Source: Siculibacillus lacustris
GTDB lineage: Bacteria > Pseudomonadota > Alphaproteobacteria > Rhizobiales > Ancalomicrobiaceae
DNA length: 58,723 nucleotides
Direction: 5' to 3'
NCBI RefSeq assembly: GCF_004328075.1
Contig: NZ_SJFN01000008.1
Span: 1 to 58,723 of the forward strand
In this document: positions 20,994-31,379 of the stretch, in pieces
Numbering within the stretch: the stretch's first letter is position 1
Layout of the letters: each line of letters starts with the position of its first letter
Notes under the pieces: generated by a model
Seen by the model: the letters and a program-made list of their open reading frames with translations, nothing else
Databases searched by the model: none
What the model was told of the DNA's origin: nothing
Position numbers and translations under genes: made by a program

Positions 20994-23825
20994 TCAGGCG
21001 CTCGGCTGCGACGCCTCGTCGACCAGGGCGAGGAGCGATCGCCAGCGCCGCCCGGAGTGGCTGGCGAGGCCGATCTCGCAGGTCCGGCTGGTCGAATAGC
21101 CGTCGCGGCAGCGTTCGGGCAGCGCCTCCGCGAGGTGGCGCAGGGCATGGGCGTTGAGCTCCGGCAGCGTGAAGCCCTTGTCGCCGGCGAAGCCGCAGCA
21201 GGTGACGTCGGGCGGCACGATCACTTCGCTCGCACAGGCGCGGGCCACCGCCAGCGTCGTCTCGGCGAGGCCGCCGCGGCGGGTCGAGCAGGTGACGTGG
21301 ACCGCCACCGTCGCGGGAACGGGCGTCAGCGTCAGGCGCGGCAGGACCGAGCCCGCCAGGAACTCGACGAGATCGAGCGGCCGGAACTCGGGCCCGGCAA
21401 ACCCCTTCATCCGCGACGCACAGGGCGCGGTGTCGAACACCACCGGTACGCTGCCGCGCCCGGCGAGCGCCGCCTTCAGCTCCTCGGCTTTTGTCCCGGC
21501 CGCGGCCTCGAGACCGCGCGAGGCGAAGGGTTGGCCGCAACAGAGGCTGCCCAGATCCTCGGGCAGCAGGACGCGGAAGCCGGCGCGTTCGAATACCCGC
21601 CGAGCGATCACCGCGACGTCCTCGCCGTCGCCGTCGTCGCGGGCGGCGCCGAAGGTGCGGGTGGCGCAGGACGGGAAGAACACCACCGGATCGCCGGCCG
21701 TGATCGTCGACGGGCTCGGCAGGGGGCCGGCGGCACGCGGCATCGCCGGCGTCCAGCCGGGCAGGCCGACGATGCCCGCGAGCGCGCCCGAAACCGCCGC
21801 GACCGGCCGCGCCCCGATCAGGTCGGCGATCCCGTCGGCGGCAGCGAGACCGCGGCGCAAACCGCCGGCGACCAGACCGAAGTGGTCGCCGATCCCCCCG
21901 GCGACGGTCTTCGCCAATGACCCGCGGCCCTCGGCGCGCAAGGTCTTGGTCAGCGCCCCGGTGTCGATGCCGACCGGGCAGACGGTGGCGCACAGCGAGC
22001 AGGCCGCGCAGGTCGCCTCGCCGGCGTAACCGTAGTCGGCGACCATCGAGGCCAGCGCCGGATCGTCGGGGCTGTCGCAGGTCAGCCGGGCGATCTCGCG
22101 GCGCGCGGCGATGCGCTGGCGGGGCCCCAGCGTCAGGCCCATCGACGGGCATTGCGGCTCGCAGAAGCCGCATTCGATGCAGCGATCGACCAGCGGCGAC
22201 ACCGCCCGCATCGGCTTCAGATTCTTCAGATGCAGGCTCGGATCGTCGGTCAGCACGACCCCGGGATTGAGCAGATCTCCGGGGTCGAGCAGGCGCTTGA
22301 TCCGGCGCATCAGGTCGGTGGCGGCCGCCCCCCATTCCCGCTCGACGAAGGGTGCCATGTTGCGCCCCGTCCCGTGCTCGGCCTTGAGCGAGCCGTCGTA
22401 GCGGTCGACCACCAGGGCGGCGATCGCCTCCATGAAGCGGGCGTAGCGCGTCACCTCCGCCGGGTCGTCGAAGCCTTGCGCGAAGACGAAATGCAGATTG
22501 CCCTCGAGCGCATGGCCGAAGATCACCGCTTCGCCGTAGCCGTGCTCGGCGAACAGTCGGCGCAGATCGGCGGTCGCCTCGGCGAGGCGGTCGACCGGGA
22601 AGGCGACGTCCTCGATGATCACCGTGGTCCCGGCCGGACGGTTGGCCCCGACCGCCGGCAGCGTGCCCTTGCGGATCGCCCAGAACCGCGCGCATTCGGC
22701 CGCGTCGCGCGAAAACCGGATGCCGGTCAGGGTCGCGGCCGGATCGATCGCCGCCGTCGCAGCAGTGATCGCCGCGTCGAGCCCGGCGGCGTCGCTCGCA
22801 CGCACCTCGATCAGCAGCGCCGCGGCTTCCGGCCCCAGCGTCGCCGGATCGACCGGCATGCCGGGGAGATGGGCGACCGATGTGAGCGACGCCCGGTCGA
22901 GCAGTTCGACCGCTGCCGCCTCGGCGGCGCGCAGACCCGGCACGGCGCGGGCCGCACCGGCGACGTCGGCGAACACCACGAAGGCCGAAGCCTTGGCCGG
23001 CGGATCGTCGACGGTGCGGTAATCGACCCGGGTCATCACGCCGAGCGTGCCTTCCGAGCCGATCATCAGGCGGTTCAGGATCTCGACGGGGTCGTCGAAG
23101 TCGACCAGCGCGTTGATCGCGTAGCCGGTGGTGTTCTTCAGCCGGTATTTGCGGCGGATGCGGGCGGCGAGCGCGGCGTCGCTCTTGGCGTCGGCGGCGA
23201 TCGCCCCGAGGCCGGAGAGCAGCTCGGCGTGCGAGGCGCGGAAGGCGGCGACGCTCGCCGGCTCGGCGGTGTCGAGCACCGTGCCGTCGGCGAGCACCAG
23301 CCGCAGCGCATGGAGCGTGTGGTAGGAGTTGCCGCCGACCCCGCAGCACATCCCCGAGGCATTGTTGGCGGCGATGCCGCCGATCTTGGCGGTGGCGATC
23401 GACGCCGGGTCGGGGCCGATCTTGCGCCCGAAGCGGGCGAGCGCGGCATTGGCGCGGCCGCCGACCACCGCCGGGCCGAGGCGCACGGTCGCGGCGTCGG
23501 CGGCGATCTCGATTTGCCCGAAGCCTTCGCCGAGCACCGCCAGGATGCGGTCGGTCACCGCCTGGCCGGACAACGAGGTGCCGGCGGCGCGCATCGTCAC
23601 CGAAGTGGCGTGGCGGCGGGCGAGGCCCAGCAGCGCGACGATCTCGGCCTCGCTCTCGACCTTGACCACCACCCGCGGAATCAGGCGGTAGAAACTGGCG
23701 TCGCCGGCATGGGCGAGCTTCATCAGCGGGCTGGTGAGGATCCGCGACGCGGGCAGGATCGCCGCGAGGTCGGTGACCAGCGGATCGGCGACCAGGGGAT
23801 CGGCAGGCGGGCGCGGCACCGTCAT
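20994..23825 (-). CDS. FAD-binding and Fe-S oxidoreductase (D-lactate/2-hydroxyacid dehydrogenase-like)
   Basis: A 943-residue fusion of an FAD-linked oxidase with a GlpC/CCG-type iron-sulfur part, like YdiJ and related D-2-hydroxyacid dehydrogenases. The FAD domain has '[15 protein letters not shown]' and '[15 protein letters not shown]', then '[15 protein letters not shown]', '[10 protein letters not shown]', '[13 protein letters not shown]' and '[13 protein letters not shown]'. Two 4Fe-4S motifs follow, '[13 protein letters not shown]' and '[14 protein letters not shown]'. The C-terminal half has the CCG-domain cysteines ('FFPSCATRT', '[12 protein letters not shown]', 'VHVTCSTRR', '[12 protein letters not shown]'). 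It would oxidise D-lactate or a similar hydroxyacid and pass electrons to the respiratory chain. ATG 23825 was chosen; 23918 is also open. Substrate is not determined. Confidence 0.92.
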   Translation of the reverse strand: MTVPRPPADPLVADPLVTDLAAILPASRILTSPLMKLAHAGDASFYRLIPRVVVKVESEAEIVALLGLARRHATSVTMRAAGTSLSGQAVTDRILAVLGEGFGQIEIAADAATVRLGPAVVGGRANAALARFGRKIGPDPASIATAKIGGIAANNASGMCCGVGGNSYHTLHALRLVLADGTVLDTAEPASVAAFRASHAELLSGLGAIAADAKSDAALAARIRRKYRLKNTTGYAINALVDFDDPVEILNRLMIGSEGTLGVMTRVDYRTVDDPPAKASAFVVFADVAGAARAVPGLRAAEAAAVELLDRASLTSVAHLPGMPVDPATLGPEAAALLIEVRASDAAGLDAAITAATAAIDPAATLTGIRFSRDAAECARFWAIRKGTLPAVGANRPAGTTVIIEDVAFPVDRLAEATADLRRLFAEHGYGEAVIFGHALEGNLHFVFAQGFDDPAEVTRYARFMEAIAALVVDRYDGSLKAEHGTGRNMAPFVEREWGAAATDLMRRIKRLLDPGDLLNPGVVLTDDPSLHLKNLKPMRAVSPLVDRCIECGFCEPQCPSMGLTLGPRQRIAARREIARLTCDSPDDPALASMVADYGYAGEATCAACSLCATVCPVGIDTGALTKTLRAEGRGSLAKTVAGGIGDHFGLVAGGLRRGLAAADGIADLIGARPVAAVSGALAGIVGLPGWTPAMPRAAGPLPSPSTITAGDPVVFFPSCATRTFGAARDDGDGEDVAVIARRVFERAGFRVLLPEDLGSLCCGQPFASRGLEAAAGTKAEELKAALAGRGSVPVVFDTAPCASRMKGFAGPEFRPLDLVEFLAGSVLPRLTLTPVPATVAVHVTCSTRRGGLAETTLAVARACASEVIVPPDVTCCGFAGDKGFTLPELNAHALRHLAEALPERCRDGYSTSRTCEIGLASHSGRRWRSLLALVDEASQPSA

Positions 23826-24035
23826 CGCGTCGTCCGGTGCGACGGCGCGGTGGTCGTCCCGGTGTCGAGCCTCGGTCGCGGCATCCGTCTCTCCCCTCCC
23901 GGGCGCGCTCGTCGGCATCGGTCGATGCAGGCGGCGCGCCTCTCTCGGCCATCCTCACCGAAGGGCGCGGCGACCGCAAGCCGGCGCGACGCCGACACGC
24001 GACGAGCGGTCGGCCGACGCGTCCCCCGCAGACGA

Positions 24036-24065
24036 CGACGGCCCCGGGTCGCCCCGGGGCCGTCG
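24036..24065 (-). terminator. Terminator-like hairpin after pckG
   Basis: A perfect 13-bp stem, CGACGGCCCCGGG against CCCGGGGCCGTCG with a 4-nt loop, lies 36 nt past the pckG stop. There is no T run after it on the minus strand. Confidence 0.6.
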
Positions 24066-24101
24066 CGAGAATCACGTCGTTCGGTCAGGCGAACCGGCGG
24101 C

Positions 24102-25919
24102 TCAGGCCACCAGTTCCCACACCGGCGCCGACCGCTCGAGGCGGGCGACCAGCAACTGCCGCTCGAGCTCCATCTCCTTGGGGAGATGCGACCCGAACTG
24201 GGCGAAGTGCTTGATCTGGTCCTCGGCCTCGGCGAGGCCCTTCTCCCGGTCGACCGTGACGATCGCGTCGTACTTGGCCTTGGGGAAGTCGAGCCCGGTC
24301 CAGTTCAGATCGCTGTAGCGCGGCACCCAGCCGTAGGGGCTCTCGACCGCACCGGCCCGGCCCTTGACCCGGTCGATGATCCACTCGAGCGCCCGCATGT
24401 TGTCGCCGAAGCCCGGCCAGATGAACTTGCCGTTCTCGTCCTTGCGGAACCAGTTGACCCGGAAGATACCCGGCGCCTGCGGCAGCTTGCGGCCGAGATT
24501 GAGCCAATGCGCCCAGTAGTCGCCCATGTTGTAGCCGCAGAACGGCAGCATGGCGAAGGGATCGCGGCGCATCGCCGCCTGGCCGACGGCAGCCGCGGTG
24601 GCCTCCGAGCCCATGGTGGCGGCGAGATAGACGCCGTGCGCCCAGTCGAACGACTGGAACACCAGCGGGAAGGCCTTCGACACGCGACCACCGACGATGA
24701 ACGCCGAGATCGGCACGCCCGACGGGTCTTCCCAGGCCGCGTCGATCGACGGCACCTGAGAGGCCGGCGCGGTGAAGCGGCTGTTGGGATGGGCCGCCGG
24801 ACGCGGGCTCGCCGGCGTCCAGTCCTTGCCGGTCCAGTCGATCAGATGGTCCGGCGGGGTTTCGGTCAGGCCTTCCCACCAGACGTCGCCGTCGTCGGTC
24901 AGCGCGACGTTGGTGAAGATCGAGTTGGCATAGAGCGTGGCCAGCGCGTTCGGGTTGGACTTCTCGTTGGTGCCGGGGGCGACGCCGAACAGGCCGTTCT
25001 CCGGGTTGATGGCGCGCAGCTCGCCCTTGGCGTTCGGCTTGATCCAGGCGATGTCGTCGCCGATCGTGGTGATCTTCCAGCCGGCGTAGGACTTCGGCGG
25101 GATCAGCATGGCGAAGTTGGTCTTGCCGCAGGCCGACGGGAACGCCGCGCCGACATAGGCCTTCTCGCCCTTGGGGTTCTCGACGCCGAGGATCAGCATG
25201 TGTTCGGCGAGCCAGCCTTCGTCACGCGCCATCACCGAGGCGATGCGCAGCGCGAAGCACTTCTTGCCGAGCAGAGCGTTGCCGCCGTAGCCCGAACCGA
25301 ACGACCAGATCTCGCGGGTCTCGGGGAAGTGGACGATGTACTTGGTCTCGTTGCACGGCCAGGCATGGTCCTTCTCGCCGGCGGCGAGCGGCGCGCCGAC
25401 CGAATGGACGCAGGGCACGAAGGCGCCGTCGCCGAGCACGTCGAGGACCTTCTGGCCCATGCGGGTCATGATCCGCATGTGCACCGCGACATAGGCGCTG
25501 TCGGAGATCTCGACGCCGATGTGGGCGATCTGCGAACCGAGCGGCCCCATCGAGAAGGGGATGACGTACATCGTCCGCCCCTTCATGCAGCCGTCGTAGA
25601 GGTGTTCGAGCGTGTGCCGCATCTCGGCCGGATCGGCCCAGTTGTTGGTCGGGCCGGCGTCTTCCTGCTTGGTCGAGCAGATGAAGGTGCGGTCCTCGAC
25701 GCGGGCGACGTCGGAGGCGTCGGAGCGGGCGAGGAAGCTGTTCGGGCGCTTCTCGGGGTTGAGGCGGGTGAAGGTGCCGCAGTCGACCAGTTCCTGGCAC
25801 AGGCGATCGTATTCTTCCTGCGATCCGTCACACCAATAGATGCTGTCCGGCTTCGTCAGCTTGGCGACTTCGTCGACCCAGGCGATCAGCTTGGCATTCT
25901 TGGTAGGTGCTTTTGACAT
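24102..25919 (-). CDS. pckG: Phosphoenolpyruvate carboxykinase (GTP)
   Basis: A 605-residue PEP carboxykinase that makes PEP from oxaloacetate with GTP, the entry to gluconeogenesis. It is the GTP type: the P-loop '[13 protein letters not shown]' with the hyper-reactive Cys264, the early '[12 protein letters not shown]', '[15 protein letters not shown]', '[10 protein letters not shown]', 'MLILGVENP', 'GDDIAWIKP', '[15 protein letters not shown]' and '[10 protein letters not shown]'. The length also fits; ATP-type enzymes are about 535. In rhizobia an ATP-type pckA often sits at this very place next to chvI; here the unrelated-in-detail GTP enzyme does. The ATG at 25919 gives the family start. 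A hairpin follows the stop. PEP supply links it to the PTS genes of the same region. Confidence 0.97.
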   Translation of the reverse strand: MSKAPTKNAKLIAWVDEVAKLTKPDSIYWCDGSQEEYDRLCQELVDCGTFTRLNPEKRPNSFLARSDASDVARVEDRTFICSTKQEDAGPTNNWADPAEMRHTLEHLYDGCMKGRTMYVIPFSMGPLGSQIAHIGVEISDSAYVAVHMRIMTRMGQKVLDVLGDGAFVPCVHSVGAPLAAGEKDHAWPCNETKYIVHFPETREIWSFGSGYGGNALLGKKCFALRIASVMARDEGWLAEHMLILGVENPKGEKAYVGAAFPSACGKTNFAMLIPPKSYAGWKITTIGDDIAWIKPNAKGELRAINPENGLFGVAPGTNEKSNPNALATLYANSIFTNVALTDDGDVWWEGLTETPPDHLIDWTGKDWTPASPRPAAHPNSRFTAPASQVPSIDAAWEDPSGVPISAFIVGGRVSKAFPLVFQSFDWAHGVYLAATMGSEATAAAVGQAAMRRDPFAMLPFCGYNMGDYWAHWLNLGRKLPQAPGIFRVNWFRKDENGKFIWPGFGDNMRALEWIIDRVKGRAGAVESPYGWVPRYSDLNWTGLDFPKAKYDAIVTVDREKGLAEAEDQIKHFAQFGSHLPKEMELERQLLVARLERSAPVWELVA

Positions 25920-26225
25920 CAGCGTTCTCCAATGGACGTGTCGCACGCGGTTTCCGTCGTCTGTCGCGAGGAGGAAATCGTGAAGCGTGGGCCGTCAGGT
26001 GCAGGTCAGGTTCGCAGCCGGAAGAAAGAGGGGACGAGGAACGGCGCCGGCACCGTCACGCGGGAAGGCCGGGGCCGATTGGTCCCCTACTCCGTCTCCA
26101 TCCCCGCTCAGAGGGTCGACTTGTGTGCCCGTCACTCCATCGTGAGCGCACAGAAATTACTACGCGGCGAGCCACGGTAACAAGACGATCTAAAGTCTGA
26201 TCGAATGCGTATGTCTTCAATCGTT
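25920..26225. other. Intergenic region upstream of pckG
   Basis: 306 bp without a gene, AT-richer from 26140 to 26250. It must hold the pckG promoter. A weak candidate on the minus strand is TTGTTA (26178-26183), 17 bp from GTAATT (26155-26160), which I do not list as a feature because the -10 is poor. Confidence 0.4.
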
Positions 26226-26969
26226 TTAGGTAAATTCAGACCCCTTGCCGTAGTTCTCCCATGTGGAAAGTTCAGTACGCAGTCCTGCCGCGTCGGCGGC
26301 CGGGACATCGAGGGAAATCCGCGCGAAGGCTCGGGAATCACTCGAAGAGGCGACGAGGTCGACACCGCGCGGATCGACCCCGACGACGTGCCAGTCGCCG
26401 TCGCCCGCCAACTGCCGGCCCCAGGCGGCGACTCGCGCCCGATCGGCGTCGAGCGCCGCCACGATCTCCGCTTCCCCCGCGACGAGCGGATGGGCGGAGT
26501 CGAGCGGGTCGATCAGGTCGGTGGATTCGATCTCGGCGATGCGCCCGAAGCCGGCCACCAGATGGCCGCCCTCGACGATCAGCCGATGGAAGGCGAAGTC
26601 GGAGAACCCCGCCCAGGCCGCCGCCGCCGGATGGCGGGCGAGGAAGCGCCGCCGCGCGAGGCCGTCGTCGGCGAGGCGTTCGATCCGCCCGAACACCGTC
26701 ACCCGGGCGCGGGTCAGGGGATCGCCGCCGCCGTCGCGGTCATCGAACAGCAGCGAGGCACGGTCGTCGCCGTCGAGATTGCGGGTGTGGGCGGCGAGGC
26801 GCGACAGATGCAGCACCGGCGAGCCGTCGGCGAGCGTCGCCACCGTCACCAGCGAGGCGAAGGGATGGCCGCTGCCCGCGCGCGTGGTCGCCAGCGTCGC
26901 CGTCGCGGCCCGCCGGACCAGCGTCCGGGCCTGCGTCGCGGCGGTGGCCTCTCGCGCACTGTCGGTCAT
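26226..26969 (-). CDS. HugZ-like pyridoxamine-phosphate-oxidase-fold protein
   Basis: A 247-residue protein of the HugZ-like family. The split-barrel flavin-type domain covers about residues 15-150 ('[49 protein letters not shown]', then '[10 protein letters not shown]'). A C-terminal DUF2470-like domain includes '[26 protein letters not shown]'. Related proteins bind or degrade heme or have unknown flavin-linked roles; no heme-uptake gene is near, so heme use is not shown. The ATG at 26969 was chosen over a longer frame starting at 27164, as the domain begins just inside it. It lies between pckG and the divergent chvI. Confidence 0.85.
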   Translation of the reverse strand: MTDSAREATAATQARTLVRRAATATLATTRAGSGHPFASLVTVATLADGSPVLHLSRLAAHTRNLDGDDRASLLFDDRDGGGDPLTRARVTVFGRIERLADDGLARRRFLARHPAAAAWAGFSDFAFHRLIVEGGHLVAGFGRIAEIESTDLIDPLDSAHPLVAGEAEIVAALDADRARVAAWGRQLAGDGDWHVVGVDPRGVDLVASSSDSRAFARISLDVPAADAAGLRTELSTWENYGKGSEFT

Positions 26970-27234
26970 CACCGCTCCCGATCCGGGCCACACTCGCTCA
27001 CCGCGGCGCGCGGAGCACGCGGCGCGGGTGCGGAGCCCCGTGATCCTCGTCCCGCGCCGGCCGGGGGGCAATTGGACGAGAGACCAAGACGAAACGTCGC
27101 ATGGTCGATGCCGGTCGCCCGACGTGGCGCGAGGCTGGCGGTCGGACGGTGGACCGACTATCATCCGTCATGATTTGCACGCATTTGCGGCGCTCGAACA
27201 CGGTCTGTCCGCATCCTCCGGAGAACAGTTCGGC

Positions 27235-27936
27235 ATGCCCACCATCGCCCTCGTCGACGACGACCGCAACATCCTGACCTCCGTGTCCATTGCGTTGGAA
27301 TCCGAAGGTTATCGCGTGCAGACCTACACCGACGGGGCCTCCGCCCTCGACGGGCTGAAGGCCAGCCCGCCGGATCTGGCGATCTTCGACATCAAGATGC
27401 CGCGGATGGACGGAATGGAGCTCCTGCGCCGCCTGCGCCAGAAGTCCGAACTGCCGGTGATCTTCCTGACCTCCAAGGACGACGAGATCGACGAGCTGTT
27501 CGGCCTCAAGATGGGCGCCGACGACTTCATCCGGAAGCCCTTCTCCCAGCGTCTGCTGGTCGAGCGCGTCAAGGCGGTGCTGCGCCGGGCGATCCCCAAG
27601 GGCGAAGGCGTGGTCAAGCCGACCGACGCCGCGCGCATCCTCGACCGCGGTCCGCTGTCGATGGATCAGGAGCGCCACACCTGCACCTGGAAGGGCGAGC
27701 CGGTCACCCTCACGGTCACCGAGTTCCTGATCCTCTATTCGCTCGCCCAGCGTCCCGGCGTGGTCAAGAGCCGCAACGCCCTGATGGACGCCGCCTACGA
27801 CGATCAGGTCTATGTCGACGACCGTACCATCGACAGCCACATCAAGCGCCTGCGCAAGAAGTTCAAGGCGGTCGACGACGACTTCGAGATGATCGAAACC
27901 CTCTACGGCGTCGGTTATCGCTTCAAGGAAATGTGA
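27235..27936 (+). CDS. chvI: Response regulator ChvI
   Basis: A 233-residue OmpR/PhoB-type response regulator. The receiver domain has the acidic pocket 'LVDDD', phospho-acceptor Asp52 in '[12 protein letters not shown]', and the conserved Thr-Ser and Lys in '[10 protein letters not shown]' and 'IRKPFS'. The C-terminal winged helix ends '[39 protein letters not shown]', a ChvI hallmark. ChvI answers its partner ChvG and controls envelope, exopolysaccharide, motility and acid-response genes in rhizobia, where it is usually essential or important for host interaction. The ATG at 27235 follows GGAG; chvG starts 7 nt after its stop. Confidence 0.97.
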   Translation: MPTIALVDDDRNILTSVSIALESEGYRVQTYTDGASALDGLKASPPDLAIFDIKMPRMDGMELLRRLRQKSELPVIFLTSKDDEIDELFGLKMGADDFIRKPFSQRLLVERVKAVLRRAIPKGEGVVKPTDAARILDRGPLSMDQERHTCTWKGEPVTLTVTEFLILYSLAQRPGVVKSRNALMDAAYDDQVYVDDRTIDSHIKRLRKKFKAVDDDFEMIETLYGVGYRFKEM

Positions 27937-27943
27937 CGGGAGC

Positions 27944-29749
27944 GTGGACAGTCTCGGCGAAGACCTCGTGACGGTGAAACCCCGCCGCCGGCCGTTCCGC
28001 TGGGTGAGGACGCTTCGTCTCGTCCTCGTGCGACTGATGCGGGGATTTGCGGATACCGCCTTCTCGAGCCTGACCCGCCGCATCGTCCTGCTCAACCTGT
28101 TCGGCTTGGCGACCCTGGTCGCCGCCATCCTCTACCTCAACCAGTTCCGCGCCGGCCTGATCGACGCCCGCGTCGAGAGCCTCGAGACCCAGGGCGAGAT
28201 CATCGCCGCGGCGATCGCCGCCTCGGTGTCGAGCGAACCGGGCTCGACCTCGATCGATCTCGACGAGTTCTTGCGCGCCCAGATCGGCGAGGATCGCCAG
28301 AAGGCCGAGGAGAAGCCCGACGAGGACCTCGCCTCGCTGGAGTTCCCGATCGATCCGATGCGGGTCGCGCCGATCCTCCGGAAGCTGATCTCGCCGGCCA
28401 AGACCCCGGCCCGGGTGTGGGACCGCGACGGCTTCCTGGTGCTCGACAGCCGCGTGCTCTATCGCCGGGGCGACTTCTCGCCGCGCACCGCCGAAGACGG
28501 CGGCGTCGACACCGCCACCGAGACCGGCACCTTCCACCGCACCATCGAGAATCTGTCGCGCTGGCTGCGCGGCGGTCGCGATCTGCCGGTCTGGCGCGAT
28601 CTCGGCATCGCCGCCGGCAAGGACTACCCGGAGGTCGCCGCCGCCCTCGACGGCGAGACCACGCCGATCGTCCGCGTCACCCCCGGCGGCGACATGATCG
28701 TCACCGTGGCGGTGCCGATCCATCGCGGCCGCGCCGTGCTCGGCGCGCTGCAGCTGTCGACCCAGGGCGGCGACATCGACGCCATCGTCCGGGCCGAGCG
28801 GATGGCGATCATCCGCGTCTTCCTGGTCGCCGCCGGGGTCATCGTGCTCCTGTCGATCCTGCTCGCCGGCACCATCGCCGCGCCGTTGCGCCGCCTCGCC
28901 GCCGCCGCCGACCGGGTCCGCCGCTCGGTCAAGGCGCGCGAAGAGATCCCCGAATTCGCCGACCGCGCCGACGAGATCGGCCATCTGTCGCGGGCGCTGC
29001 GCGACATGACCAATGCCCTCTACAACCGCATGGACGCCATCGAGAGCTTCGCCGCCGACGTCTCGCACGAGTTGAAGAACCCGCTGACCTCGCTCCGCAG
29101 TGCGGTGGAGACCTTGCCGCTGGCCCGCAACGACGTTTCGCGCGGCCGCCTGATGGAGGTCATCCAGCACGACGTCCGCCGCCTCGACCGCCTGATCTCC
29201 GACATTTCCGACGCTTCGCGCCTGGATGCCGAGCTGGCCCGCGAGGACGCCGAACCGGTCGATCTGAAGGCCCTGGTGACCGCGGTGGTCGCCCTGCAGA
29301 ACGACCTCGCCGGACGCCGCGGCCAGCGGGTGACCCTGGAGATCCGCCCGGCGGGTGCACCCCACCTCGCCTTCGTGGTGATGGGCCACGACAGCCGCCT
29401 CGGTCAGGTGGTCACCAACCTCGTCGACAACGCCCGCTCGTTCTCCGCCGAAGGCGCCGAGGTGCGGGTGATTCTGGCCCAGGAGGGGCGCCGTATCGAG
29501 GTGACGGTGGACGACGACGGGCCGGGCATCCGCGCCGAGGCGCTGGAGCGGATCTTCGAACGCTTCTACACCGACCGCCCCGACGGCGAGAGCTTCGGCA
29601 ACAATTCCGGCCTCGGCCTCGCAATTTCACGGCAGATCGTCGAGGCCCATCGTGGCAGCATCACCGCCGCGAATCGCCATCGCCCCGACGGGACGGTGTG
29701 CGGCGCGCGTTTCGTCGTCAGCCTGCCGGGGGGAGGGGCGATTGCCTGA
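27944..29749 (+). CDS. chvG: Sensor histidine kinase ChvG (ExoS)
   Basis: A 601-residue membrane kinase, partner of ChvI. The cytosolic N-terminus is basic. The first membrane helix is near residues 48-66 ('IVLLNLFGLATLVAAILYL'), a periplasmic domain of about 220 residues follows, where the repressor ExoR binds in relatives, and the second helix is near 287-308. A HAMP linker comes next. His375 sits in the H box 'DVSHELKNPLTSL', and the N, G1 and G2 boxes are 'NLVDNARSF', 'DDDGPGI' and 'SGLGLAISR'. No exoR is in the window. The start is GTG; GTG 27944 has a close GGGAG, and GTG 27968 is an alternative. The 3' end overlaps hprK by 8 nt. Confidence 0.97.
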   Translation: MDSLGEDLVTVKPRRRPFRWVRTLRLVLVRLMRGFADTAFSSLTRRIVLLNLFGLATLVAAILYLNQFRAGLIDARVESLETQGEIIAAAIAASVSSEPGSTSIDLDEFLRAQIGEDRQKAEEKPDEDLASLEFPIDPMRVAPILRKLISPAKTPARVWDRDGFLVLDSRVLYRRGDFSPRTAEDGGVDTATETGTFHRTIENLSRWLRGGRDLPVWRDLGIAAGKDYPEVAAALDGETTPIVRVTPGGDMIVTVAVPIHRGRAVLGALQLSTQGGDIDAIVRAERMAIIRVFLVAAGVIVLLSILLAGTIAAPLRRLAAAADRVRRSVKAREEIPEFADRADEIGHLSRALRDMTNALYNRMDAIESFAADVSHELKNPLTSLRSAVETLPLARNDVSRGRLMEVIQHDVRRLDRLISDISDASRLDAELAREDAEPVDLKALVTAVVALQNDLAGRRGQRVTLEIRPAGAPHLAFVVMGHDSRLGQVVTNLVDNARSFSAEGAEVRVILAQEGRRIEVTVDDDGPGIRAEALERIFERFYTDRPDGESFGNNSGLGLAISRQIVEAHRGSITAANRHRPDGTVCGARFVVSLPGGGAIA

Positions 29750-30254
29750 CCGCACCGTCGCCGCCGCACCGGTCACCGTCCATGCCACCGCCGTGGTGGT
29801 GGGCGCCGATACGGTGTTGCTGCGCGGACCGTCGGGATCGGGCAAGTCGCGCATCGCCCTGGAGTTGATCGCCGAGGCCGAGCGCCGCGGCCGCTGGGCG
29901 GCGCTGATCGGCGACGACCGGGTGGTGTTGTCGGCGGTTTCGGGCCATCTCGTCGCCCGACCGGCCCCGACCATCGCCGGCCACGTCGAATTGCGCGGCG
30001 TCGGCATCCTCGCGGTGCCCCATGAACCGGCCGGCGTGGTGTCGCTGGTGGTCGACTTCGTCAGCGATCCGCCCGACCGTCTGCCGCTGCCGGAAGACAC
30101 CACCGAATTCGTCGACGGTGTCCTGTTGCCGCGTCTGGCGATGTGGCGGGAGGATCGTTCGGCGGTCCTCAAGGTGTGGATGGCGCTCGCCGTGGCGGCC
30201 GAGGCGCGGACGGCGCGCCCACAATTCGTCGGCCCCTTCGACAAAGACACTTGA
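29742..30254 (+). CDS. hprK: HPr kinase/phosphorylase, short alphaproteobacterial form
   Basis: A 170-residue HprK, the short form lacking the N-terminal domain of Firmicutes enzymes. It phosphorylates or dephosphorylates HPr on a serine in response to metabolites. The Walker A motif is 'GPSGSGKS' (residues 29-36), followed by 'LIGDDRVVLSAVSGHLVARPAPTIAGHVELRGVGILAV', which carries the capping Asp and the hallmark 'G-x-x-E-x-R-G' stretch. A TTG codon at 29742 serves as start, overlapping the end of chvG by 8 nt and preceded by the strong GGGAGGGG site. Together with the next two genes it forms the sugar-independent regulatory PTS of rhizobia. Confidence 0.93.
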   Translation: MPDRTVAAAPVTVHATAVVVGADTVLLRGPSGSGKSRIALELIAEAERRGRWAALIGDDRVVLSAVSGHLVARPAPTIAGHVELRGVGILAVPHEPAGVVSLVVDFVSDPPDRLPLPEDTTEFVDGVLLPRLAMWREDRSAVLKVWMALAVAAEARTARPQFVGPFDKDT

Positions 30255-30365
30255 ACTTCGTCACGGACCCGCCCATTTTTCCGGCCGGCCGAGGGTCGGG
30301 GCGTGGGGGCTCCGAAGGCGTGCGTCTCGCGACGTCCGTCACGCCTCGTCGAAGGAGCGTGCTGG

Positions 30366-30764
30366 ATGATCGGTCTCGTCCTCGTGACCCACGGGGATCT
30401 CGCCAAGGAATTCGTCAAGGCGTTGGAACATGTCGTCGGACGCCAGGAACGGATCGCCACGATCTGTATCGGCCCCGAGGACGACATGGAAAGCCGCCGG
30501 CAGGAAATCCTCGAAGCGGTCGCCTCCGTGAACGACGGATCGGGCGTGGCCATTCTCACCGACATGTTCGGCGGGACCCCGTCGAATCTGGCGATTTCGG
30601 TGATGAACGGCGGATCGATCGAGGTGGTGGCGGGGATGAACCTGCCGCTGCTGGTCAAGCTCGCCAAGGTGCGCAGCGAGCGCGGCCTGCTCGAGGCGGT
30701 GGTCGAGGCCAAGGAGGCCGGCCGCAAATACATCAACGTCGCCAGCCAGGTCCTGCAGGGATGA
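30366..30764 (+). CDS. manX: PTS EIIA component, mannose family
   Basis: A 132-residue EIIA of the mannose/fructose family. It accepts a phosphoryl group from HPr on His9 in 'IGLVLVTHGDLAKEF'. The rest fits: 'ILTDMFGGTPSNLAISVMNGGSIEVVAGMNLPLLVKLAKVR'. There are no EIIB/C/D permease genes nearby, so the protein is regulatory, as in other alphaproteobacteria. It lies 111 bp after hprK, and ptsH follows 91 bp later. Its partners are unknown but plausibly include ChvG-type regulation and storage-polymer control. Confidence 0.94.
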   Translation: MIGLVLVTHGDLAKEFVKALEHVVGRQERIATICIGPEDDMESRRQEILEAVASVNDGSGVAILTDMFGGTPSNLAISVMNGGSIEVVAGMNLPLLVKLAKVRSERGLLEAVVEAKEAGRKYINVASQVLQG

Positions 30765-30855
30765 GGCCGACGATCGCCGCCGCGGGGCGCTCCGCGACGA
30801 CACGGTACGGCAGACCCGGCTTCCCGGGCGGTGACTCGGCCACGGGGGAGGCGGC

Positions 30856-31143
30856 ATGACCGACGACGGCTCGGGCGGGATCGTCCGCGACCTGCCCATC
30901 ACCAACAAACGTGGCCTGCACGCGCGGGCCTCGGCCAAGTTCGTCCAGACGGTGGAATCCTTCGACGCCGAGATCGAGGTCTCCAAGGACAACCAGACGG
31001 TCGGCGGCACCTCGATCATGGGCCTGATGATGCTCGCCGCCGGGATCGGCACCTCGATCCGGGTGCTGGCGCGCGGCCCCCAGGCGGCCGAGGCGATGCA
31101 GGCGATCGCCGACCTCCTCGAAGCCAAGTTCTACGAAGAGTGA
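30856..31143 (+). CDS. ptsH: Phosphocarrier protein HPr
   Basis: A 95-residue HPr that relays phosphate from EI to EIIA proteins. The catalytic His22 is in 'KRGLHARASAKF', and the HprK target Ser53 is in 'VGGTSIMGLMML'. The C-terminal helix ends 'AIADLLEAKFYEE'. The first ten residues are an unstructured extension. EI (ptsP) is not in the window. It closes the chvI-chvG-hprK-manX-ptsH cluster and is followed 6 nt later by a hairpin. Confidence 0.96.
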   Translation: MTDDGSGGIVRDLPITNKRGLHARASAKFVQTVESFDAEIEVSKDNQTVGGTSIMGLMMLAAGIGTSIRVLARGPQAAEAMQAIADLLEAKFYEE

Positions 31144-31149
31144 GGCACA

Positions 31150-31170
31150 GTCCGGGCCGACGGCCCGGAC
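31150..31170 (+). terminator. Hairpin terminating the chvI-ptsH cluster
   Basis: A perfect 9-bp stem, GTCCGGGCC and GGCCCGGAC around a 3-nt loop GAC, begins 6 nt after the ptsH stop. A U tract is lacking. Confidence 0.55.
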
Positions 31171-31284
31171 GCCGTCGTCCGGTGGACGATGGCGAGTGTC
31201 GAACGCTCACGACGCCCCCGCGAGGGGCAGCGGCGGTCCGGGGCGACTCCTCCCCGAACAGCGACGGGCGTTCAGGTAAGCGTC

Positions 31285-31306
31285 CTCTCCCCCTCGAGGG
31301 GGAGAG
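31285..31306. repeat. Palindromic repeat, copy 1
   Basis: A perfect 22-bp palindrome centred on CTCGAG with C5/G5 arms. To its right follow GACAGAGTGGGGGG, which recur in inverted orientation in copy 2. Confidence 0.7.
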
Positions 31307-31379
31307 ACAGAGTGGGGGGGCTGAGTCTCGCCCGCTCGCTCGCGTCGAGATTCGTCACCGCCGCGCCCCCCTCCCTGTC

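Noticed and set aside
18766-24075. Single 1769-codon minus frame suggesting a fusion of ygiQ with an upstream protein
   Set aside because: The upstream part is out of frame with the FAD/Fe-S dehydrogenase and is Arg/Gly-rich; YgiQ homology begins only near 20907.
22152-25916. Plus-strand open frame of 1254 codons
   Set aside because: Antisense shadow of the FAD/Fe-S dehydrogenase and pckG, with the same repetitive Arg/Asp/Gly composition and no motif.
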